Positions 46,674 to 56,957 of a stretch of DNA of 64,000 bases are shown one piece after another. The notes beneath the pieces were generated by a model. It was not told the origin of the DNA and did no database searches. It worked only from the letters and a program-made list of their open reading frames with translations. The stretch comes from Aliiglaciecola lipolytica E3 (GTDB lineage Bacteria > Pseudomonadota > Gammaproteobacteria > Enterobacterales > Alteromonadaceae). The stretch spans positions 23,014-87,013 of the forward strand of contig NZ_BAEN01000064.1 of the NCBI RefSeq assembly GCF_000314975.1. The letters run 5' to 3'. The translations under genes were made by a program, and so were the position numbers. Positions within the stretch are counted from its first letter, which is position 1, and each line of letters begins with the position of its first letter.

Positions 46674-46699
46674 AAAAAACCGGGAAAACCCGGTTTTTT
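46674..46699 (-). terminator. Rho-independent terminator of the sec operon
   Basis: AAAAAACCGGG, AAAA loop, CCCGGTTTTTT: an 11-bp stem ending 16 bases past the secF stop; symmetrical enough to work in both directions. Confidence 0.92.
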
Positions 46700-46714
46700 G
46701 CTTTTACAGATAAT

Positions 46715-47656
46715 TTACGGAAGGGGATCTAAATCTGCACCTTCTTTTTCTACGACCGTCGGCATTAAATCTTCACGACTTATACCCAGCAACAAAGCAA
46801 CTAAGCTCGCAACATAAATCGATGAATAGGTACCAATAACAACACCAAATAATAAAGCTGTGGCAAATCCATGTATTAATGCCCCACCCTTATAGAATAG
46901 CGCCATCAGTACCAAGATCGTTGTTAACGAGGTAATTATTGTTCTATTCAACGTCTGAGTAAGCGAAGTATTAATAATCTCAACAGGCTCACCCTTGCGC
47001 ATTTTGCGGAAATTTTCACGGATTCGGTCAGATACAACAATAGTATCGTTTAGTGAGTAACCGATGACCGCTAATACCGCTGCCAATACTGTTAGATCAA
47101 ATTCAATTTGTAGAATCGAAAATAATCCCAGAGTCAAAATGACGTCGTGTGCTAGCGCGATAACAGAGCCAAGTGCAAAACGCCATTCAAAGCGCATAGC
47201 TACGTAAATGAGGATACAAATTAACGCAACTAACATCGCTAATCCGCCTTGCTCAGTAAGTTCTTCCCCTACATTCGGGCCAACAAACTCGATACGACGC
47301 ATATCAACGTTTTCGCCAGATGCTCGCAGAGTACTAAGCACTTGGTCTCCCACTTCTTGCGCTTTAACACCATCACGGGGTGCGAGTCGAATTAGCACAT
47401 CTTCGCTACTACCAAAATTTTGTACAATAGCATCACCAAAATTGGCAGCTTCGAGTTGCGTTCGAATTTGGTCAAGTTGCGCAGGCTTTTCGTAGCCTAC
47501 TTCGATTAACGTACCACCGGTGAAGTCTAATCCCCAGTTTAACTGGTTAACACCTAAAGAAACTAGAGCACCAATAATCAATAATCCTGACAAAAGCATG
47601 GCAGGTATACGCATCGACATAAAGTTGACACTTTCTTTTAATTTAAAAAATCTCAT
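46715..47656 (-). CDS. secF: Protein translocase subunit SecF
   Basis: RND-type partner of SecD that uses the proton gradient to complete export through SecYEG. The 313-residue protein has six predicted helices, the periplasmic N-terminal LNWGLDFTGGTLIEV motif, and the SLNDTIVVSDRIREN motif of the transmembrane domain. It lies eight bases after secD. Confidence 0.96.
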   Translation of the reverse strand: MRFFKLKESVNFMSMRIPAMLLSGLLIIGALVSLGVNQLNWGLDFTGGTLIEVGYEKPAQLDQIRTQLEAANFGDAIVQNFGSSEDVLIRLAPRDGVKAQEVGDQVLSTLRASGENVDMRRIEFVGPNVGEELTEQGGLAMLVALICILIYVAMRFEWRFALGSVIALAHDVILTLGLFSILQIEFDLTVLAAVLAVIGYSLNDTIVVSDRIRENFRKMRKGEPVEIINTSLTQTLNRTIITSLTTILVLMALFYKGGALIHGFATALLFGVVIGTYSSIYVASLVALLLGISREDLMPTVVEKEGADLDPLP

Positions 47657-47664
47657 GTCAGCTC

Positions 47665-49509
47665 CTAAATCGACAGTTTCTGAAGACGTCTACCACCCCA
47701 AACACCGTTTACAATCACACGGGTTAGAATAATCGCGGTAAACATCGATGTGGCTATACCTATCATCAGGGTGATAGAGAACCCTTTTATCGGGCCAGTA
47801 CCAATTGCGAACAAAATAAGCGCCGCGATAAAAGTGGTGATGTTGGCATCTAAAATAGTAGAGAATGCACTGTCGTAACCGTGATGAATGGCTTGCTGAG
47901 GACTTCGACTATCACGTAACTCTTCGCGAATCCGTTCAAATATGAGTACGTTAGCATCTACTGCCATACCCACAGTTAGTACAATTCCCGCCATTCCCGG
48001 TAACGTTAAGGTTGCCCCTGGGATCATCGACATCACACCCACAATCATCACCAAGTTAGCAGCTAGTGCAACATTGGCAACTAAGCCGAATGCTTTGTAA
48101 TAAAACAGCATGAAGGCGAGTACCAAGACAAAGCCCCATATAATCGCTTGCATACCTAAATCAATATTTTCTTGACCAAGACTTGGACCCACTGTGCGCT
48201 CTTCAACAATTGTAATTGGAGCGATTAGTGCACCTGCTCGCAATAATAACGATAAGTCTCTGGCTTCTTTAGGGGAATCCAAACCAGTAATCTCAAAGCG
48301 ACTACCTAGTTGAGCACGGATAGTGGCAACACTCACTACTTCGCGTTCTGGAACAAAAATGAGTTTTCCTTTTTCATTTTTCTCACCGGTGGTTTTGTAT
48401 TCAATAAATACGGTTGCCATAGGTTTACCAATATTGCCTTTGGTTGCCAAAGACATTTTGCTACCACCAGCAGAGTCTAATGAAATAGAAACTTTTGGCA
48501 TGCCGTATTCATCCACACCTGCATTCGCATCAATGATATGGCTTCCTTCGAGCATGACTTTTTTCTGTAAAAGTTGAGGTACGCCTTGTTGATCTTCTAC
48601 AATTTCAGAACCTGGAGGAATACGCCCGTTTAGCGCATCTCGGATATCATGTTCTTGATCCAACATTTTAAACTCTAATGTTGCTGTTGCATTTAGAATT
48701 TCTTTAGCGCGGGCAGTGTCTTGAATACCAGGCAACTGTACGACGATACGATCAGCACCTTGACGCTGAATCACAGGTTCAGCTACACCCAACTGATTCA
48801 CCCTATTCCGCATGATGGTAATATTTTGTTTTACTGCGTAATCACGGATTTCAGATAATTTTTGCTCAGACATATTAGCAACTAAAATCAGATCACCTTG
48901 ATCTACCAAGGTTATATCGCGATTTCTATTGCGTAAGAAAAATTCTGCTTTATCTAGGGTTTCCTGATCGCGGAACCGCACATGCACTGATTCACCGACA
49001 ATACTTACCCGTGAATAACGAATTTTCTCTTCACGAAGCGATGTTTTAAAATCCCCCTCCATGTCAGTTAGTGATTTGGTGATAACCGAGTTCATATCCA
49101 CTTCCATTAGAAAGTGAACACCGCCACGTAAGTCCAAACCTAATTTCATAGGTGTACCGCCCAGATTATCTAACCATTCGGGAGTATCTGGCGCTAAATT
49201 CATGGCCACGGTATAGTCTTTACCGAGTGATTTGGCTAACGTTTCGTTAGCTAGTCGCTGTGCACTATCATCTTTAAGACGAACAAGAATTTGTTCATTT
49301 TCTAATACAATCGACTTTTTATCGATACCCGCATCAGCCAATTCTTGATTGACTCGGTCCACCAATGGCAGATCTAATACTGCGTCACGGCCGGCAGAAA
49401 TCTGCACTGCGTAATCTTCACCATACAGATTGGGAGAAGCGTAAAGAGCACAAACGGCAACCACCATCAATACTAATATGTACTTCCACAAAGGAGTTTT
49501 ATTTAACAC
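47665..49509 (-). CDS. secD: Protein translocase subunit SecD
   Basis: Large RND-type auxiliary subunit of the Sec translocon. The 614-residue protein shows the membrane anchor, [15 protein letters not shown], the P1 periplasmic head, and the C-terminal helices with [21 protein letters not shown] start at 49509. Second gene of yajC-secD-secF. Confidence 0.96.
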   Translation of the reverse strand: MLNKTPLWKYILVLMVVAVCALYASPNLYGEDYAVQISAGRDAVLDLPLVDRVNQELADAGIDKKSIVLENEQILVRLKDDSAQRLANETLAKSLGKDYTVAMNLAPDTPEWLDNLGGTPMKLGLDLRGGVHFLMEVDMNSVITKSLTDMEGDFKTSLREEKIRYSRVSIVGESVHVRFRDQETLDKAEFFLRNRNRDITLVDQGDLILVANMSEQKLSEIRDYAVKQNITIMRNRVNQLGVAEPVIQRQGADRIVVQLPGIQDTARAKEILNATATLEFKMLDQEHDIRDALNGRIPPGSEIVEDQQGVPQLLQKKVMLEGSHIIDANAGVDEYGMPKVSISLDSAGGSKMSLATKGNIGKPMATVFIEYKTTGEKNEKGKLIFVPEREVVSVATIRAQLGSRFEITGLDSPKEARDLSLLLRAGALIAPITIVEERTVGPSLGQENIDLGMQAIIWGFVLVLAFMLFYYKAFGLVANVALAANLVMIVGVMSMIPGATLTLPGMAGIVLTVGMAVDANVLIFERIREELRDSRSPQQAIHHGYDSAFSTILDANITTFIAALILFAIGTGPIKGFSITLMIGIATSMFTAIILTRVIVNGVWGGRRLQKLSI

Positions 49510-49570
49510 TTGTCTTTCCTTAACTACATAAATGAAAAAGGCAAACTTATGTTTGCCAGTTTCAATTAAG

Positions 49571-49903
49571 TTATATTGATTTCATTGTGCCTTTAGGCAG
49601 CACAGCTGTCACTGCACCTTTTTGAATCACAATATTAGTATTGTCATTTAATGAAATTTCGATAAAGTCTTTCTCTTCAGAAACTTTAGACACTTTACCA
49701 ACCATGCCGCCCTGAGTAAGAACTTCATCACCTTTACCTATTGAGGCAACAAGATTTTTATGCTCTTTTACACGTTTAGCCTGTGGGCGATACAACATGA
49801 AATAGAATATCAAGCCAAAAACACCCAACAAAATTAGCATTTCAAAACCACCACCTTGTGCGCCGGCGTCTTGAGCATAAGCATTAGAAATAAAAAAACT
49901 CAT
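49571..49903 (-). CDS. yajC: Preprotein translocase accessory subunit YajC
   Basis: A 110-residue protein with one membrane helix (about 18-38, [20 protein letters not shown]) and the soluble domain beginning [19 protein letters not shown]. Forms a complex with SecDF. It follows tgt by 21 bases in the conserved queA-tgt-yajC-secD-secF order. Confidence 0.95.
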   Translation of the reverse strand: MSFFISNAYAQDAGAQGGGFEMLILLGVFGLIFYFMLYRPQAKRVKEHKNLVASIGKGDEVLTQGGMVGKVSKVSEEKDFIEISLNDNTNIVIQKGAVTAVLPKGTMKSI

Positions 49904-49924
49904 AAATTCCTCTTATATTTTTAG

Positions 49925-51115
<1,191 letters not shown>

Positions 51116-51116
51116 T

Positions 51117-51150
51117 CAGGCTGAAATCATCAAAAGGTGATTTCAGCCTG
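51117..51150. repeat. 13-bp inverted repeat between queA and tgt
   Basis: CAGGCTGAAATCA (51117-51129) and TGATTTCAGCCTG (51138-51150) are perfect complements around an 8-base loop. No clear T run follows in either direction, so it is more likely an attenuating or processing hairpin than a terminator. Confidence 0.75.
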
Positions 51151-51208
51151 AAAGTTTGTATTGTTAGCGGATATAAAAGGAGTGAAGCTTGATTTATTGA
51201 CTATGTAC

Positions 51209-52249
51209 TTAAGATTTTTCAATAAACATGGCATCGCCATAACTAAAAAAGCGATATTCATTGGCAATTGCATCTTGATATGCATGCATTACGTTCTCTC
51301 TTCCTGCGAAGGCGCTGATCAACATGATTAAGGTTGATTCTGGTAAATGGAAATTCGTTAACATGGCGTCAACAACCTCAAACTGATATCCCGGATAAAT
51401 AAAAATATCAGTATCCTCAAAAAACGGAGCCAGAGGCTTTCCTTGTTTTATTGTCGCGGCCGCAGCCGATTCAAGTGACCTCACTGAGGTTGTCCCTACA
51501 GCAATGACGCGTTTGCCATTCGCTTTGGTTTGGACTATAGCATCCACAACGTCTTGGGGCACTTCAGCATATTCTGAATGCATATGGTGCTCGTAAATAT
51601 TATCGACTCGCACAGGCTGAAATGTGCCAGCGCCCACATGCAGCGTCACAAAGGCAATGTTAATTCCTTTTTGCTTTAACGCTTCTAATGTTTGCTCATC
51701 GAAATGCAAGCCAGCTGTAGGTGCTGCTACTGCACCTGGTTTATCTGAATAAACCGTTTGATACCTTTCTTTGTCAGAATCTTCATCAGGTCTGTCGATA
51801 TAAGGAGGAAGCGGCATGTGACCATACTGTTCAAGTAAGCTCAACACAGGTTCATCATTCAAAACTTTCAATTCAAACAATTGGTCATGGCGTTTCACCA
51901 TTTCCATTTGTATCTGCTCTTCCAAAATTAATTGAGCTCCAGGCTTTGGAGACTTGCTCGATTTCACGTGCGCTAACACCGTTTTATCATCCAATATGCG
52001 CTCGACCAACACTTCCACTTTCCCACCGCTAGATTTTTTTCCCAATAAACGGGCTGGGATAACTCGGGTATTATTAAAAATAAGTAAATCACCTACTTCT
52101 ATTAAATCGAGAATAGATGAGAAACGCGTATGATTTAGCGCACCTGTCTTGCCATCCAAACACAACAAACGGCTGGCGGTTCTTTGTTCCGTGGGATATC
52201 GAGCAATTAAATGTTCTGGTAAATCAAAGTGAAAATCTGAAAGCTTCAT
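51209..52249 (-). CDS. queA: S-adenosylmethionine:tRNA ribosyltransferase-isomerase
   Basis: Adds the cyclopentene ring to preQ1-tRNA using SAM as ribosyl donor. The 346-residue protein begins [19 protein letters not shown] and has [25 protein letters not shown] and [18 protein letters not shown], all diagnostic. Same direction as tgt. Confidence 0.97.
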   Translation of the reverse strand: MKLSDFHFDLPEHLIARYPTEQRTASRLLCLDGKTGALNHTRFSSILDLIEVGDLLIFNNTRVIPARLLGKKSSGGKVEVLVERILDDKTVLAHVKSSKSPKPGAQLILEEQIQMEMVKRHDQLFELKVLNDEPVLSLLEQYGHMPLPPYIDRPDEDSDKERYQTVYSDKPGAVAAPTAGLHFDEQTLEALKQKGINIAFVTLHVGAGTFQPVRVDNIYEHHMHSEYAEVPQDVVDAIVQTKANGKRVIAVGTTSVRSLESAAAATIKQGKPLAPFFEDTDIFIYPGYQFEVVDAMLTNFHLPESTLIMLISAFAGRENVMHAYQDAIANEYRFFSYGDAMFIEKS

Positions 52250-52335
52250 GTCTTGCGGTTAGCCTAAAAGTAGATTATTGCCAATCATTTTACGTATTAA
52301 AAAATATACCTGCAATGCTTTATCCATACCTGCTT

Positions 52336-52365
52336 TTGGTTGTGATAATTTTTACATAGTATAAA
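52336..52365 (+). promoter_or_regulatory. Possible rightward sigma-70 promoter in the queA upstream gap
   Basis: TTGGTT (52336-52341), 18-base spacer, TATAAA (52360-52365). No rightward gene follows, only a terminator at 52411. The same AT-rich stretch could hold the leftward queA promoter. Confidence 0.25.
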
Positions 52366-52410
52366 TTATATACACCTTAAGTAATTCGATGTTTCTCCTA
52401 AACATGCTTT

Positions 52411-52439
52411 AGCCCGGCAACTTTGCTGGGCTTTTTTTT
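52411..52439 (+). terminator. Orphan rightward Rho-independent terminator
   Basis: AGCCCGGCA, ACTT loop, TGCTGGGCT (one G-T pair), then seven T. Strong in the rightward direction only. No rightward gene lies between queA and this site, so it may end a small untranslated transcript. Confidence 0.8.
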
Positions 52440-52481
52440 GTCTGTTTTTTATCGAATATATTGAACACTAAACGTTATATT

Positions 52482-52766
52482 TTAGTTTTCATTATCTAAA
52501 CTAATTTGCATGTCTGCAAAAAGCTCGATAATTTCTTCGCGTTCTATTTTACGCATATTTAAAACATACATGATTTGCAATAACAAATCCGCCCCTAAAA
52601 TGCCTTTATTAACTTTGTTTCTTAAGTTATCCGCGCTTTGTGAAATACCTATTGTGTTCAAGCGATCGCTTAAATCTTGGTATTTAACGCCCCGTTTTGA
52701 CATTTCCGCCTTAATAATGCGCTGTACCACTTGCCGCCAACTGGCATTGTCTTGTATTTTGCTCAC
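52482..52766 (-). CDS. DUF6471 family small protein
   Basis: A 94-residue, largely helical protein with WRQVVQRIIKAEMSKRGVKY, DLSDRLNTIGISQSADNLR and NKVNKGILGADLLLQIMYVL. This matches DUF6471; the helix pattern resembles a compact HTH/XRE-like unit, which is only a suggestion. GTG start (the nearby ATG is in another frame). It diverges from the yjf-type operon across a 215-base gap and might regulate it. Confidence 0.75.
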   Translation of the reverse strand: MSKIQDNASWRQVVQRIIKAEMSKRGVKYQDLSDRLNTIGISQSADNLRNKVNKGILGADLLLQIMYVLNMRKIEREEIIELFADMQISLDNEN

Positions 52767-52981
52767 GTTTCATCCAGCCAAATAAATTTAGTTTTGTGAA
52801 TTATATTTTACAAAAATGAATTATACGCAACAAATAGAGAAAATAAAGTTTGACATTAAAAAACTTTTGTAAGTACAATTCGAGCCGTTGCAAAAAAACT
52901 TACAATTCAATTTGAACTGATCATGTTTTTTCGTTAACAAAGGTAACATACTATAGTCATAACACTGACAGGAGATTAGGC

Positions 52982-53371
52982 ATGACTTGGGACCTTGATC
53001 AACTTGAGACCCTTTTTACAGAAAACGATAACTTAGTAGTCACCCGTGAAAATAACTGTTTATTGATTGGTAATGGAGATGGATTAGATGCGTGGTTAGC
53101 CTTAAGTGGTGAGCAAATAATTATTGAATCAATTTTATTTTCAAGTGCAGAAGTTAAAGATAAAGCGGCTTTAAATGAAGAGATTTTAAAGACTCACATG
53201 TTATTTCCGCTTACGACCATTGGGATATCCCAAGTTGCCGAGCAAGACTATTACACAGCGTTTGGTGCACTTAGCTCACAGTCAAAAGCCGAAAGCGTCA
53301 AAATTGAATTAGATGCTTTGTTTCATAATGTGGCTGCTTTTTTAGACGCTTATCAAGAACATTTGCACTAG
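52982..53371 (+). CDS. yjfI: DUF2170 family protein (YjfI-like)
   Basis: A 129-residue acidic cytosolic protein beginning WDLDQLETLF, with the HMLFPLTTIGISQV segment of DUF2170. Function unknown, but the family almost always precedes a PspA-like gene. AGGAGATTAGGC gives a good ribosome-binding site. It heads an operon matching E. coli yjfIJKLMC in order, and the next start lies 24 bases on. Confidence 0.85.
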   Translation: MTWDLDQLETLFTENDNLVVTRENNCLLIGNGDGLDAWLALSGEQIIIESILFSSAEVKDKAALNEEILKTHMLFPLTTIGISQVAEQDYYTAFGALSSQSKAESVKIELDALFHNVAAFLDAYQEHLH

Positions 53372-53395
53372 CAATTTACTTATTTGGAGAATCTT

Positions 53396-54076
53396 ATGTC
53401 GGTTTGGAGAAAATTAATTACGGCCGTAAAAGGTGGAGCTACAGAAGCTGCTCAGTCGGTTGTAGATAGTCAGGCTATCCGCATTCTTGAACAGGAAATT
53501 CGGGATGCAAAAGAAGAATTGAGAAAATCAGATCATGCGCGAACTCAAATTTTAGCTAAATGTAAGCTCGCTAAACAAAAAGTCGACAGCTTGAAAACAT
53601 CCATAGCTGAATATGAAGCACATGCGCGTAAAGCGGTCGATTCAGATCGTCAATTAGCCTTAGACTGCGCACAAAAGGTGTCAGACCTGACTGCTGAGAT
53701 GGAAACTGAACAAGAGTTTTTAGATCAATTTACACAGTCGGAAAAGCAGCTTGCGAAGAACATTGACCAGGCCAAGGCTAACCTAAAGCGTTTAGAGCAA
53801 CAGGTTGATATGGTCAAAGCAACTGAATCAGTACAAAAAGCTCAAGTCGCTGTGTCATCACGCCATATGGGCGCGAATAGTAAAATGAAAACAGCTACGG
53901 AATCTTTAAGTCGCATTCAGGATAAACAGAAAATGCGCAGTGCAGAGCTTGAAGCAGCAGAAGAATTAGCCTCAAGTGATGCGAGCAGTGACTTGGAAAA
54001 ACGCTTGGCAGAAGCCGGGATCAAAGGTGGAAAAAGCTCTGCCGATGATGAATTAAAACGTATTTTAGGCCAATAA
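53396..54076 (+). CDS. yjfJ: PspA/IM30 family membrane-remodelling protein (YjfJ-like)
   Basis: A 226-residue coiled-coil protein starting SVWRKLITAVKGGATEAAQS, where the first helix would insert amphipathically into the membrane, followed by long Glu/Lys/Ala-rich helices to the end. PspA/Vipp1 relatives polymerise on damaged membranes. The ATG at 53396 follows GGAGA; a TTG at 53384 is the alternative. Second in the operon, 17 bases before the K+ channel gene. Confidence 0.88.
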   Translation: MSVWRKLITAVKGGATEAAQSVVDSQAIRILEQEIRDAKEELRKSDHARTQILAKCKLAKQKVDSLKTSIAEYEAHARKAVDSDRQLALDCAQKVSDLTAEMETEQEFLDQFTQSEKQLAKNIDQAKANLKRLEQQVDMVKATESVQKAQVAVSSRHMGANSKMKTATESLSRIQDKQKMRSAELEAAEELASSDASSDLEKRLAEAGIKGGKSSADDELKRILGQ

Positions 54077-54093
54077 TTTGGCCAGCTAACTGA

Positions 54094-55158
54094 ATGATTA
54101 TATTTCAAAAAGTACGTCAAGCTCTCACTCGAGTATTTTCAGAAATGCGCTGGTACAGTATTGTACTGGCGCTTTTGTTTTACGGTATTAGCACTTGGCT
54201 GATGCTTTTTGCCGCGGGTGAAGAGGCACTGCTCAACATCAATGACTTTATTTATTGGCTAGTCGTGACTGGCTCAACAGTCGGATACGGAGACATGTCT
54301 CCTGTAACCAGTAGCGGTAAATATATTGTTTCATTTTACGTAATCCCGATGGGACTCAGTATTTTTGCGTTAGTGTTAGGCCGTGTAGCAGCTTGGGTAT
54401 CCTCGCAGTGGCAAAAAGGAGTGAAAGGTTTGAAACCATTAGATCTTGAAAATCATGTTCTCGTGATTGGTTGGAATGGGCAACGTACCATTGCCCTGTT
54501 AAACATGTTACTTAAAGAACGGGCCGAAACTGAGAATAAACCAGACATAGTGTTGTGCGCTAAGGCCGATATTAATAATCCAATGCCTGATCTTATTGAG
54601 TTTGTAAAAGTTAACTCCTTTAACAATGATGAAGAAATGGATCGTGCATGTGTCGCTAAAGCGGCGGTCATTGTCATGGATAACGAAGAAGATGATGTCA
54701 CTATGACGACTTCTTTATACTGCAGTAAGCGTAATCAACAAGGCCACTTGATAGCCTATTTTAAAGACGAATCGTTAGTGGATTTACTACAAACACACTG
54801 TCCGAATGTAGAATGTACCCCAAGTGTCGCTGTAGAAATGTTGGCAAAATCCGCATTTGATCCCGGCTCTAGTCTTCTGCAACACGATTTACTTACCGTT
54901 CAGGAAGGACAGGCGCAATTTTCAATCGAAGTCCCAGAAAGCGCACCTAACATTTCCGTGGAAACTATATTTCTTGACTTAAAACGAAATTATAATGCAA
55001 CCTTTATAGGTTTTATTGAGCCAACAGTTCCCGCAACCGTTACCTTAAATCCCAATTTTGATGTAATTATCCAGCCTAAATTCAAACTATTTTATATTGC
55101 CCAGCAGCGCATCAAACACTTTAATTGGCAAGCATTAGCTGTCGAAGAAACTCAATAA
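54094..55158 (+). CDS. Two-helix potassium channel with RCK/TrkA-N-like domain
   Basis: A 354-residue membrane protein: two helices (about 20-40 and 75-100) flanking the selectivity filter TVGYGD at residues 62-67, followed by a cytoplasmic Rossmann-type domain beginning HVLVIGWNGQRTIALLNML. The GWNGQ motif stands where typical RCK domains have GxGxxG, so nucleotide binding may be altered. This gene is not part of the E. coli yjf cluster; here it sits between the yjfJ- and yjfK-like genes with short spacing, so K+ flux may belong to the same membrane response. Confidence 0.88.
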   Translation: MIIFQKVRQALTRVFSEMRWYSIVLALLFYGISTWLMLFAAGEEALLNINDFIYWLVVTGSTVGYGDMSPVTSSGKYIVSFYVIPMGLSIFALVLGRVAAWVSSQWQKGVKGLKPLDLENHVLVIGWNGQRTIALLNMLLKERAETENKPDIVLCAKADINNPMPDLIEFVKVNSFNNDEEMDRACVAKAAVIVMDNEEDDVTMTTSLYCSKRNQQGHLIAYFKDESLVDLLQTHCPNVECTPSVAVEMLAKSAFDPGSSLLQHDLLTVQEGQAQFSIEVPESAPNISVETIFLDLKRNYNATFIGFIEPTVPATVTLNPNFDVIIQPKFKLFYIAQQRIKHFNWQALAVEETQ

Positions 55159-55176
55159 GCTCGCGGCGGAGGAATC

Positions 55177-55824
55177 ATGTTTTCAAAATGGTTTAGCAAG
55201 AAAGAAGAAAATTCCAAGCCCAAAACCCCTGAAATAATGGGATTATATTTAGGTGGCTCATTTGAATTAGATGATCTAAAACTGAGACTGATTGAATCAC
55301 AGTTGATTATTGAGGGCGCAGCAAGGCAGCACCTTATACAAGCTGTTGGCGAGGCACACTTAGATACTGGCGGTAAAATTTTGCGCTTTTATACCGACGA
55401 TGACGCGTTTTTGCAGGTGGTATTAGATGGTGGAGATACAGAAAACCACATTACCGATGTCAAGCTGTGGTACTTTTATGATACCCAAACTGTTGGCACT
55501 GACACTCAATGGCAAAATTTAATTAAGCAACAAGTTTCTCAACCTCAATATGAAATCGAAAACACGTTATTTCAACGAGTTTGGAACGCGGTAGGTGATG
55601 AATCTCCACCAGTTGCCATGACCGAAACAACCTTTGAGCTTGATGGAGATACGAGCCAAACGGACCAATTCGTTATGCTTTATGAGCGTGAAATAAATGA
55701 TGATGCATGTGAAACCTTATTGGTTTGTGCTGAAGAAAAAATTGTCAATAACAATCATGATCGCTGTCTTGTAATAAGCACTGGTTTCGATATTTTACCC
55801 GCTGATATTAAAATAAACGGTTAA
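55177..55824 (+). CDS. yjfK: DUF2491 family protein (YjfK-like)
   Basis: A 215-residue soluble, acidic protein with GLYLGGSFELDDLKLRLIE near the N-terminus and TTFELDGDTSQTDQFVMLYE later, typical of DUF2491. No known activity. GGAGGAATC before the ATG is a strong ribosome-binding site, 18 bases after the channel gene. Confidence 0.85.
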   Translation: MFSKWFSKKEENSKPKTPEIMGLYLGGSFELDDLKLRLIESQLIIEGAARQHLIQAVGEAHLDTGGKILRFYTDDDAFLQVVLDGGDTENHITDVKLWYFYDTQTVGTDTQWQNLIKQQVSQPQYEIENTLFQRVWNAVGDESPPVAMTETTFELDGDTSQTDQFVMLYEREINDDACETLLVCAEEKIVNNNHDRCLVISTGFDILPADIKING

Positions 55825-55874
55825 TCTAATTCATATATTAATTCTTATAAATTTATACTGATAAGGAAACGTTA

Positions 55875-56291
55875 ATGGACATTATTCAAGAATCAATTTC
55901 AGGATTGAGTAATTTTGCAATTTACTTTGTGGTTTCACTCGTTCTGCTGTTTGTATTTAAAATTGCTTATGCTTGGGTCACTCCGCAAGACGAATGGAAG
56001 TTAGTTAAAGAAGATAAAAACACCGCAGCTGCGATTGGATTTGGTGGAGCAATTGTAGGATTTTGTATTGCACTTTCCGGTGCTGTAACGAACTCTGCTG
56101 CGTTAGTTGATTTCGCTATTTGGGGACTCATCGCACTGATTGCACAAATATTGGCATTTTTAATTTTGCGCTTTACGTTTATGCCGGCGATTGCAGAGAG
56201 AATTGATAATCAAGAAGTTTCCGCAGGTATAATGCTCGCCTCGATGTCAATTGGTATTGGTCTATTAAATGCGGCCTGTATGACCTATTAA
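55875..56291 (+). CDS. yjfL: DUF350 family membrane protein (YjfL-like)
   Basis: A 138-residue protein with four predicted membrane helices; ISGLSNFAIYFVVSLVLLFV and the KNTAAAIGFGGAIVGFCIAL segment are typical of DUF350. Role unknown; the family travels with PspA-like and polyamine/ATP-grasp genes. Twelve bases before the DUF1190 gene. Confidence 0.87.
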   Translation: MDIIQESISGLSNFAIYFVVSLVLLFVFKIAYAWVTPQDEWKLVKEDKNTAAAIGFGGAIVGFCIALSGAVTNSAALVDFAIWGLIALIAQILAFLILRFTFMPAIAERIDNQEVSAGIMLASMSIGIGLLNAACMTY

Positions 56292-56303
56292 GGAGTATCG
56301 AGC

Positions 56304-56915
56304 ATGACCCGTAAACGTAGTGAACAAATCAATCTCAATAGAATGCGTAAGCATTTTTCTCCCAAGCCATTGGCTATAGGTATCGCATCTGTTTTTTTAG
56401 CGGCCTGCGCAGATAATCGTCAGGAAGCAACAATTTATACAAATGCCCAGGATTGTGTCAATGATAATCCAGAGCAAGCTCAAATTTGTGAATCTGCATA
56501 TCGAGAAGCCTTAGCTGAAGCTGAACGAACCGGTCCCAAATATAATTCACAACAAGATTGTGAAAGTGAATTTGGCCCTAATCAGTGTCAACATGTCCAA
56601 CGCAACTCAGGTTCGTTTTTTATGCCTTTTATGGCGGGTTATATGATAAGTAACCTGTTATCACCTAACCGCTACCAGTATCAACCGATGTTTACCTCCT
56701 ATTCACCCTACTCATCTTATCGCTATAGATGGATTGGTGCCGGTGGATATGATTATGGTGATTTGCGTAAACGTAATTATAAAGTTAGACCTGACGCATT
56801 CAAACCTAAGCCAGCGGTTACTCGCACCATTAAACGCGGTGGATTTGGCAGTACCGTGCGGGCGAAATCCAGTTGGGGTAGTAAAAGTGGCACTAAAGGC
56901 GGCTGGGGTGGCTAA
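56304..56915 (+). CDS. yjfM: DUF1190 family lipoprotein (YjfM-like)
   Basis: A 203-residue protein with a basic N-terminus, a hydrophobic stretch and a lipobox-like FLAAC (Cys35), though the signal is long. The body has paired Cys motifs (NAQDCVNDNPEQAQICE and SQQDCESEFGPNQCQ), a Tyr/Ser-rich stretch, and a Gly/Ser/Lys-rich tail ending GGWGG. DUF1190 matches by these features. Probably periplasmic and disulfide-bonded; function unknown. Confidence 0.83.
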   Translation: MTRKRSEQINLNRMRKHFSPKPLAIGIASVFLAACADNRQEATIYTNAQDCVNDNPEQAQICESAYREALAEAERTGPKYNSQQDCESEFGPNQCQHVQRNSGSFFMPFMAGYMISNLLSPNRYQYQPMFTSYSPYSSYRYRWIGAGGYDYGDLRKRNYKVRPDAFKPKPAVTRTIKRGGFGSTVRAKSSWGSKSGTKGGWGG

Positions 56916-56957
56916 TTCACTCCAACTCATTTAAGCAAAAACGCCAGTAGGATTAAG

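Noticed and set aside
52117..52359. 80-codon rightward reading frame across the queA start
   Set aside because: It is antisense to the queA N-terminus, with no ribosome-binding site or recognisable protein features.
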